Translations under genes and position numbers: made by a program
Part shown: positions 56,380 to 64,000 of the stretch, one piece after another
Position numbering within the stretch: the first letter of the stretch is position 1
Layout of the letters: each line of letters begins with the position of its first letter
Source of the DNA: Ipomoea triloba
Lineage: Eukaryota; Streptophyta; Magnoliopsida; Solanales; Convolvulaceae
Assembly (NCBI RefSeq): GCF_003576645.1
Contig: NC_044927.1
Coordinates: 15,997,509 to 16,061,508 of the forward strand
Length of the DNA: 64,000 bases
Reading direction: 5' to 3'
Notes under the pieces: generated by a model
The model's database searches: none
Told to the model about the DNA's origin: nothing
What the model saw: only the letters and a program-made list of their open reading frames with translations

Positions 56380-59300
56380 CTACTCACCTAGGTCAAATAA
56401 AGCCGGGTAGCGTCTCCTCATCTCGTCCTCCATCTCCCAGGTGGCCTCTTCGACTCCATGGTTGGACCAACACACCTTTACTAGCTTGACTGCCTTGCGA
56501 CGAGTCTCTCGGGTTTTGGTATCTAAAATCTTCATTGGCTTCTCTTCGTAGGATAGTGTCTCGTGTAACTCCAGGATTTCTGGTGCAATCACGTGAGAAG
56601 CGTCATGCATGTACTTCTTCAGCTGGGAAACATGGAATAAGTCGTGCACTCGGTCCAACTCTGTCGGCAAGGCTAAGCGATAAGCTACCAGCCCAACCTT
56701 CTCTAAGATCTCATAGGGACCGATGAATCGAGGGCTTAACTTCCCTTTCTTCCCAAATCTCATCACTCCTCTAGATGGTGAAATCTTCAGCCACACTTTC
56801 TCCCCTTCTTGGAACTCTACTGGTCTCCTTCCCAAGTCAGCATAAGATTTCTGGCGATCTTGAGCAGCCTTCATCCTTCTTTGAATTAGCCTGACTTTCT
56901 CTGTGGCTTCTTGTAAATACTGTGGTCCCAAAGTTACCGGGTTTACTAAGTCTTCCCAACATAACGGGCTTCTGCACTTCTGGCCGTAGAGCGCCTCGTA
57001 GGGGGCCATCTGAATACTGGAATGGTAGCTGTTGTTGTAGGAAAATTCAATCAGGTCGAGGTGCTCCTCCCAAGATCCTTGCAAATCCAGCATGCAAGCT
57101 CGTAACATATCTTCCAATGTTTGATTGGTCCGCTCCGTCTGCCCATTAGTGGCTGGATGGAAAGCAGTGTTCATCTTCAACCTAGTACCCAAGGCTGCCT
57201 GTAGTGACTTCCAGAATTGTGACAAGAATCTTGAGTCTCGATCCGATACGATGTCGCGGGGTACTCCATGGTATTTCACCATTTGATTGACATAAGCCCT
57301 AGCCAACTGATCCATAGTCCATGTCTCTTTCATCGCGATAAATCGGGCTGTCTTAGTGAGACGATCCACAATCACCCAAACCTTGTCTTTCCCGGTCTTG
57401 GTCAAAGGCAACCCACCCACGAAATCCATCGAGATGGAATCCCACTTCCCTTCAGGTATTTCTAGGGGTCGCAGCATTCCCTTAGTCTTACATCTTTCTG
57501 CCTTAACCTTTTGACAATTCAAACATCGGCTCACGAAGTTGGCTATCTCCTTTCTCATATTAGGCCACCAGAACAACTTCTTCATGTCTTTATATAACTT
57601 ATCACCACCAGGGTGTACTGAATATGGGGTATGATGGCTTTCTTCCAATATTTGTCTCTTCAGCTCCCTACAAGAGGCTGGCACGCACCAACGTCCTTGA
57701 TAACGCAAACTACCGTCGGAATGTAACTCAAAAGGTCCCTTCCTGCTATCGACCAGTCTGGCTCTCAATTTACTCAACCTGGTATCGCCAATCTGACTCT
57801 TCCGGATCTCATCAAGCCATGCGGGTAAGATCTGCATGTTAAAGAGTCGGATCTCCTCATTCCTCTGTCCCTCTTCTACCACTGCGATATTCATCCTTTG
57901 GAATTCCTTACACAGGTTGTCCGCGAGCACCCACGTGGCATTAAGAGAATGTCTAGTCTTCCTACTCAGTGCGTCTGCCACTACGTTTGCCTTTCCTTCG
58001 TGGTATTGAATGATGAGATCATAGTCTTTAATGAGTTCCAGCCAACGCCTTTGTCGCATGTTCAACTCTTTTTGCGTGAAGATATACTTTAAGCTTTTAT
58101 GGTCGGTATAAATCTTGCATTGCACCCCGTAGAGATAGTGTCTCCAAATCTTTAATGCAAAGACTACGGCGGCTAGTTCCAAGTCGTGCGTAGGGTAGTT
58201 CTCTTCATGGCTTTTAAGCTGTCGGGACGCATAGGCCACCACCCTGCCCTGCTGCATCAACACACATCTTAAGCCTTTCTTTGACGCATCGCTGAACACC
58301 TCGAACCCCTCGGTTCCGGAGGGTAGGGTTAAGACCGGGGCAGATGTCAGTCTTTTCTTCAACTCTTGAAAAGCTTCAGCGCAGTCGCTATCCCACTGAA
58401 AGGATGTAGTCTTCTTCATAAGTTGCGTTATGGGCTGCGCGATCTTGGAGAAATCCGGGACGAACCTCCTATAATACCCTGCCAACCCCAGAAAGCTTCG
58501 AACTTCGGATGCGGTTGTCGGTACAGGCCATTCCATCACTACTTGAATCTTTGCGGGATCTACCGAGATTCCCTCCTTGGCTATTACATGGCCCAAGAAT
58601 GCTACACTGGTCTTCCAAAACTCACACTTTGACAACTTAGCGTACAACTGCTTTTCTCTCAGGATTTGCAGCACTGTCCTGAGATGCTTCTCGTGCTCAG
58701 ACGGGTTCGAAGAGTAGACCAAGATATCGTCTATGAATACTACCACGAACTCATCCAAATATGACTGAAACACGTGATTCATCAGATCCATGAAGGCGGT
58801 TGGGGCATTCGTCAGCCCGAACGGCATCACCGTGAACTCATAATGACCATAGCGGGTCCGAAATGCCGTCTTAGGGATGTCCGCGTCTGCCAACCTAAGC
58901 TGATGGTATTCGGATCGTAAATCAATCTTAGAGAAGATGCCAGCTCCCTTGAGTTGATCGAACAAATCATCGATCCGGGGTAGGGGGTACTTGTTCTTAA
59001 CTGTTGCTCGATTCAACTCCCGATAATCGATGCAGAGTCGCATGCTACCATCTTTCTTCCTTACAAAGAGTACAGGGACTCCCCAGGGTGACACGCTAGG
59101 TCGAATGTAACCCTTGCTCAGCAGGTCCTGCAACTGCCCCTTTAACTCTTGCATTTCTTTCGGTGCCATCCGGTATGGGGCCTTAGATATTAGGGTAGTT
59201 CCAGGCATCAAATCAATGGTGAACTCTATCTCTCGGGGAGGCGGTAGTCCAGGGATCTCCTCGGGGAAAACATCTGGAAACTCGCATACAATGGGTATCT

Positions 59301-60021
59301 GCCGAGCCTCCTCCTTAGGGGCGCTAAGGTCCTCAACCGCACATAAGAAAACTTCATGCCCTTTATCCAGGTATTTCCTGATCTTGATCATGGAGACTAA
59401 CTTGACCTCGGGCTCATCGGGTGCCCCTCGGTAAGATACCCTCTTGCCCCCGGGACTCCTGAGAACCACTTTCTGCTCATTGCACAGAATCTGGGCCTTA
59501 TACCGCCCCAACCAATCCATGCCCAATACTACTCCAATGCCGTCCAAGTCGAACTGGATGAGGTCGCTCGTAAAAGTCACTCCTTTGATCTCCACAGGCA
59601 CCCCTTCGAAGATGTGCTCACATGCCTTGACTTCGCTTGACGCCACCTTGACTTCGATCTTCGTGGCTGTGCTAGGCACAATGCCCAACTCACGGACCAG
59701 CTTAGAGGATATAAAGGAATTAGAAGCTCCAGAGTCGAACAGGACTAAGGTGGGGACGGAGAGTACATGGAAGATGCTGGTAACGACGTCGCAGCTCTCG
59801 GCCTGGGACTTGTTCATGATAAGGAGTTCTCCCAACTGAGGTGGGACTCCTGCGTTTCCATCCACTCTTGTGAAACTAGGGAGGTTTACTCCCTTGCTAA
59901 CTGGACCGCTGCGTCCTGGAGCACTTGCTGGCCCGACGCCGGCCATCTTTAACTTCTTGAGACGCTCCAACATCCCTCCTCCCACATTGGGGGCTTCTTC
60001 CCGCTTTCTTGGTGGCACCAT
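56380..60021 (-). CDS. chromovirus pol polyprotein (protease, RT, RNase H, integrase, chromodomain), uninterrupted
   Basis: A 1,213-aa ORF from the first ATG (60021; the frame upstream has no ATG). Domains by approximate residue: aspartic protease ([10 protein letters not shown], Asp96); reverse transcriptase about 270-450 with FIDD at about 430-433; RNase H about 560-690 with [15 protein letters not shown] and YTDHKSL; integrase with an HHCC zinc finger (CLNCQK), then the DDE residues in MDFVGG, SDRDSRF and [11 protein letters not shown]; and a C-terminal chromodomain ([17 protein letters not shown]). The last, with the tRNA-Met primer site, places it in the chromovirus lineage, probably Tekay/Del. 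Oddities: the conserved RT motif LRSGYHQ reads LRSEYHQ, and RNase H GLGCVL reads GLRCVL. Residues 1-50 ([16 protein letters not shown]...) are not protease and may be a stump of gag. Confidence 0.93.
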   Translation of the reverse strand: MVPPRKREEAPNVGGGMLERLKKLKMAGVGPASAPGRSGPVSKGVNLPSFTRVDGNAGVPPQLGELLIMNKSQAESCDVVTSIFHVLSVPTLVLFDSGASNSFISSKLVRELGIVPSTATKIEVKVASSEVKACEHIFEGVPVEIKGVTFTSDLIQFDLDGIGVVLGMDWLGRYKAQILCNEQKVVLRSPGGKRVSYRGAPDEPEVKLVSMIKIRKYLDKGHEVFLCAVEDLSAPKEEARQIPIVCEFPDVFPEEIPGLPPPREIEFTIDLMPGTTLISKAPYRMAPKEMQELKGQLQDLLSKGYIRPSVSPWGVPVLFVRKKDGSMRLCIDYRELNRATVKNKYPLPRIDDLFDQLKGAGIFSKIDLRSEYHQLRLADADIPKTAFRTRYGHYEFTVMPFGLTNAPTAFMDLMNHVFQSYLDEFVVVFIDDILVYSSNPSEHEKHLRTVLQILREKQLYAKLSKCEFWKTSVAFLGHVIAKEGISVDPAKIQVVMEWPVPTTASEVRSFLGLAGYYRRFVPDFSKIAQPITQLMKKTTSFQWDSDCAEAFQELKKRLTSAPVLTLPSGTEGFEVFSDASKKGLRCVLMQQGRVVAYASRQLKSHEENYPTHDLELAAVVFALKIWRHYLYGVQCKIYTDHKSLKYIFTQKELNMRQRRWLELIKDYDLIIQYHEGKANVVADALSRKTRHSLNATWVLADNLCKEFQRMNIAVVEEGQRNEEIRLFNMQILPAWLDEIRKSQIGDTRLSKLRARLVDSRKGPFELHSDGSLRYQGRWCVPASCRELKRQILEESHHTPYSVHPGGDKLYKDMKKLFWWPNMRKEIANFVSRCLNCQKVKAERCKTKGMLRPLEIPEGKWDSISMDFVGGLPLTKTGKDKVWVIVDRLTKTARFIAMKETWTMDQLARAYVNQMVKYHGVPRDIVSDRDSRFLSQFWKSLQAALGTRLKMNTAFHPATNGQTERTNQTLEDMLRACMLDLQGSWEEHLDLIEFSYNNSYHSSIQMAPYEALYGQKCRSPLCWEDLVNPVTLGPQYLQEATEKVRLIQRRMKAAQDRQKSYADLGRRPVEFQEGEKVWLKISPSRGVMRFGKKGKLSPRFIGPYEILEKVGLVAYRLALPTELDRVHDLFHVSQLKKYMHDASHVIAPEILELHETLSYEEKPMKILDTKTRETRRKAVKLVKVCWSNHGVEEATWEMEDEMRRRYPALFDLGE

Positions 60022-60307
60022 GATTACTAACAAGAGAGATAAGCTACGGGAAGACGGGTAGCACTACGGTCGGCCTTCCCAAACGCGCAAGAAGGAAGTG
60101 AGAACAAGCTCACAACAATAGACTAACAAGGCAAGCAACAACAAAACAAGATATAAACAACTAAAAACGAGTCCTCACTGCGCATCCTAGAATTCACACA
60201 TCCTAGGATTCTCGAAACATCTTAACTTCTACTGATCAAGTCCTAGAGTCTCAGATTTCAAACCCTAGGATCTCTACTTAGACCTCAACACAGACTCTGA
60301 TACCAAC
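60022..60307 (-). other. chromovirus leader with primer-binding site
   Basis: 286 bp between the 5' LTR and the pol ATG. The primer-binding site is at 60306-60293 (minus). A full chromovirus would have a leader plus about 1 kb or more of gag here. Confidence 0.8.
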
Positions 60308-62784
60308 TGTGACACCCCAACTTTTCACAAGCCGAGATAGCTAAACTTTAACGCAAAAGTTGCCTATCTCAACTATCTAACATACATAGCGGAAGCGATT
60401 TATAACCTAAAGGGGTATCATGCCACATCTAGGTAAGAAAAACACAGCCTAGATGCACATGCTAACCAAAAGAACTGAACTGCATAGATAATAAATCCTC
60501 AAACATGTCTAAAACATCTGAAATCTAAACAAGAGTACATATAGTCTCAACATTGGCACACAGCCCAAAACACAAGTCTAAAACAACATAACTCTGTCTA
60601 AGCTGCCTCATATAGATAAGCTCTAGCGCGCTCTCGCTTAGACTTATTGCATTCCTGGAAAACATACAAGAAACCATTAGCAAAAGACTGCTAAGCAACC
60701 ACCACTCACACCCGCAAGGAAATATAGATATATAATAAGTTGTAAATAGGTTTACACACCCATATAGAATATATACACCAACGAACTGTTCAATACTTGA
60801 AATCGGATACTCAACAATAACACGCTGAATAAAGGATAAACCAAGACTTCTCAACAATACCAATATCCAACATAAGTGCACAAGACAACAAGTCTATAAC
60901 GGAATATCAACCGAATCAAGAATACAATAGAATACTCATAAGAAACGATCAACAAGAATATATCCAAGACTAATCAAGAACGAACGAGATACGAGATAAC
61001 TCAAGAATCAAGTAAAGAGACCAAATAGACCTCAACCTAAGGATAAGTACTAACCCTTACCCTCCAACCAACACCAAGCCTCATACCAACCACCAAACCC
61101 AAACTCAGTGCACAGAGGTAAATAATACCCGAATCATAAGGGCAAATGGCACCCATATACATAGAGGCAAATGGTGCCTGAAATACACAAAGGCAAATCG
61201 TGCCCTAATACATAGACGCAAATATTCCTCAACTACACAAATGGCAATTAGTGCCCATATACACAAATGGCAAATAGTGCCCATATACACAAATGGCAAA
61301 TAGTGCCCATATACACAATGGAAAATAATGCCCCAAAATACACAAAGATACTCAAAGATCCACCCACCATATCCAAGAACAACCACTCAGAGTGTTCATC
61401 TCAGATTATGAACACAAACCAACTCCCAGATAATATAATCAAGGATTCAACTAAACAAGAGACTCAAAAGATGGACCAAGAGATATGAATAAATACTTCA
61501 AAGACATGGTAAAATACCCAACAAAATACTCTAACAAAGTCCAGAACAAAAGGGGAAACAACCAAACAAACAGACCACAGAACAGGTTACTGGAACCAGA
61601 ATGCCAGTAGATCAGACGGAACACCCCAGCGGATCCCCTAGCTCCGCCGCACTCCTCCGCAAGAAGGAGGCGGACCACTCTGGCGGAACACCCTCCTCCG
61701 CCATCCTCCACTGCCACACACTTGCGGAAGACACCAACGGGGCACATTATTCCGTTGAGTTCATCCGTAAATGTGATCCAACCCTTCCCAGAACAGATCA
61801 GACATAATACGAAATGTTCGGATCAGAATACAAAAATAGGATCATATTGATTAGATTACAACTCCTAGAAGCCAAATAAACAAGGAATCCATACCAATAA
61901 ATATCCATAACATCAATAAGCAAAGGATCAAGAACACAAGTTCATGAATCCATCAAGAATAACTTCACAGACAACAAGAAATAGGCTAACAGCAAAGAAA
62001 TACTCAGGATTCCAACACACCAAATAATATCATAGATTGAGAGTGTAAAAATAGGTTTTAGTGGACATAGTGGTTACCTCTTGAAGCACACTTCACGCAA
62101 GAACTCTCAAACCTCCTTACAAAGCTTCACCTCCACCTTGATCATCTTTCCCCCAAAAGATCCCCAAAAGAACAACATAAGAACTTGTATAAAGATTATG
62201 AAAATAACATGATGCAAGGTATATTCCTAGAGATAGACACTTACCCAAGCCTCAACAATCCTAAAAGAGCAATCTTGACTTGAATCTTGAAGATGAAAGT
62301 GTAGGATTCACTTTAGGGTTCTTTAGAGGTGAAAGGAGTAGGATGGATTATTTTGCAGGAAATGAAAAGGGAAAATAGAGTTGCAAGTACAAAGCTTTTA
62401 TATTAGTAGGGAAAGATCATTACATATATTATGTATGTATCAACTAGGGTAAGACATAAAATAATGGGCCCTTATAAAATGGGTCACACATTATTTATTA
62501 TACTACTAGTTTGTAAAGGGTTAATCTTCCAAGAATAAATATATATATATTGGGCCATTATATAAATACTCTTACTAATAAGAATTGTAAGGATCCAAAT
62601 TAGAATAAATCCCTTACAAGAATTAAATCAAGAATTGGGCTTTTGAATAAAATAATAAATTCCGAGTTCAAGGAATATATATATATATATCAATTGGAAA
62701 GACTAAGCCCAATTTAATCAAATAAATCACCCGGTGGAATTGATTACCGGTCTCAAGGCTTGAACGAATTTTCGGGGTACTACA
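60308..62784 (-). repeat. 5' LTR of the chromovirus
   Basis: 2,477 bp; includes the 26-bp minisatellite (61137-61320) and the 95-bp block (61328-61422) missing from the other LTR. Its AT arrays are short (62537-62550 and 62676-62690). Confidence 0.92.
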
Positions 62785-64000
62785 GGTGCGCGTGGCCACG
62801 ATCCAGTAGCCATTTACACACAGCCACACGCGTGTGGAGGGGCGTGGAGACGACAATGCTCGAATTTTCCCTATGGCTACTTTTCGGAGACTATTTAAAC
62901 TCCCTTGACAGATTTTCATAGAGTCTTCTTCTTTCCTAATTTTTGGGATTCCCTTTAGATAATTTTCTAGGATCATTTTAGAGAGTTCTTCCATATTCTT
63001 AGAGTAGTTTAGATAATTCTCCTTGTAGCAAGACAACTAGCTTGGATTGAAGGATCACTTCAACTCTAGGTGATTTCTATTACATTTCTAATCTATTTTA
63101 TTATTTTGTTCTTGGATTGAATTAGCTATTGTCTTGAATTTCTTATCACGAGTGGCTAGTTTAATCTAGGGATTTGGATTGTGTGAAGATATGTTGCTAG
63201 TGTGATGATCTTATATCTATTTTGGATCTAAATGCTTGAATTGTTGGGTTATCTATTCTTGTCTATTGATTGTTGTTTTGATGATATCTTATTTGGATTT
63301 GGCCAATCTAGATGAGAGATTGAGCTCTTGACTCTTTCATGTCTTTGATTAGAGTTAGGATTGAAGCTTTGTAACAATCATAGATCCTATGGACTTCTTA
63401 AGAATAGTAGGAAAGTGTGTAGCTAAAGTGTTTGATAAAATGTCTCTTAGAACTTTGGATGCTTGAAGGCATTCCTAAGTCCAAGAAGACTTAGTACACA
63501 AAGGTGGAAGAGGACTAAGAACACACAATCTTGAATAGCTAACATCTTTGTCTTGTTTATCCAATACCTTAGACACACTAGGATGCAACATAAATGAGCA
63601 CTATCCAATCCCTATCTCTTTACATACATTTCAATTTTATTTGTTTTTACCCTTTTTCTCTCACAAACCTTATGAACCTTTTCACTTCCAACTCGTCATT
63701 TACCACGCTCAAATCTATTGCATGACCCAATCACGTGAACGCTCGAACACTTGACACACCTCCACGTCCTTCCTTCGAGACCGACACTCGGGGAGTCATT
63801 GACGTTCCGTTTTAACATACACACATCTTTTGACGATTCACCCCTACGTAAAACTGCAATCGATCATACCTCATTATTTATTTCCATTCCTTTTTTCCTT
63901 CATAATTATTTCCTAATATTTCCTTTGGTGGCTACTAGTGGGATTACTATACGCAAATATTGACTTTCATTCCTTTTTCCTTCCATCTATACGCAAATAC
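62785..64000. mobile_element. older LTR-like repeat (host of the chromovirus insertion)
   Basis: Continues the sequence interrupted at 53,733. It has inverted cacacgcgtgtgg motifs, a TATA-like tatttaaactccc (near 62892) with a leader-like region, and near its end gaccgacactcggggagtc then gacgattcacccctacg. In my reading this resembles the ends of long plant Ty3/gypsy LTRs of the Athila/Tat group. It probably extends beyond the window. The class is an inference. No coding region is supported (frames at 63548-63963 have no motif). Confidence 0.4.

Larger units (their letters stand above)
53734..62784 (-). mobile_element. Ty3/gypsy chromovirus (Tekay-like) LTR retrotransposon, 9,051 bp, lacking gag
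   Basis: LTRs are 53734-56176 (2,443 bp; 3' LTR in element orientation) and 60308-62784 (2,477 bp; 5' LTR). The target duplication is ggtgc at 53729-53733 and 62785-62789. LTR ends are tgtgacacc...gtactaca on the + strand. The primer-binding site (60306-60293, minus strand) reads ttggtatcagagtc, matching the 3' end of initiator tRNA-Met. A polypurine tract (aaagggtgtagag, minus) abuts the 3' LTR at 56177. Only 286 bp separate the 5' LTR from the pol ATG, so gag is absent. LTRs are highly similar, pointing to a fairly recent insertion. Confidence 0.93.

Noticed and set aside
59114..59839. plus-strand ORFs of 106 and 131 aa over the chromovirus
   Set aside because: Antisense shadows of the long minus-strand pol frame.
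56380..60021. infectious endogenous retrovirus or pararetrovirus
   Set aside because: Integrase, chromodomain, LTRs and the tRNA-Met primer site mark a Ty3/gypsy chromovirus retrotransposon; there is no envelope or movement-protein gene.

Overview
This is nuclear DNA of a flowering plant, almost certainly a eudicot. It carries spliced plant-specific genes, is AT-rich outside exons, and is packed with plant transposons of every major class. An asterid is my guess from the look of the EBF1 and ENT proteins; species is not claimed.

I recognise four host genes. (1) An EIN3-binding F-box gene (EBF1-type), + strand, 567-2985, two exons, 628 aa, which controls ethylene signalling. (2) A small secreted EPF-like (EPFL) cysteine-rich peptide, + strand, 7303-7983, two exons. 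(3) An equilibrative nucleoside transporter (ENT8-type), - strand, 12377-9731, two exons; its intron holds tandem repeats and a piece of chloroplast 23S rRNA. (4) A NUP1/NUP136-type FG nucleoporin, + strand, 38346-44969, eight exons, about 738 aa. They are independent plant genes with their own promoters; I see no shared pathway and no operon-like layout.

The rest is mostly transposons, many nested. At 14.0-15.2 kb a solo LTR with a perfect 5-bp target duplication sits inside a hAT-like MITE. At 15.6-23.7 kb there is a three-level nest: a fold-back MITE, split by a non-autonomous LTR element (15636-23119), which is split by a gag-only LTR element (16352-20440). At 23.7-31.9 kb lie several MITEs, long microsatellites and a 468-bp tandem duplication. 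At 31.9-37.6 kb is an AT-rich cluster of minus-strand Helitron ends and tandem repeats. At 45.2-47.7 kb a MITE holds a Helitron, which holds SINEs, one of them split by a Mutator-like MITE.

At 48.6-53.2 kb is a decayed autonomous Helitron whose RepHel gene has lost catalytic parts. Its Rep intron contains a 946-bp Stowaway-type element carrying a CIPK kinase fragment and a promoter-like segment. At 53.7-62.8 kb is a young 9.05-kb Ty3/gypsy chromovirus element (Tekay-like) on the - strand with an uninterrupted pol but no gag. It lies in an older LTR-type repeat that runs to the end of the window.

Exon boundaries were placed by eye from GT/AG sites and reading frame. Transposon borders are exact where a target-site duplication is quoted and approximate elsewhere.
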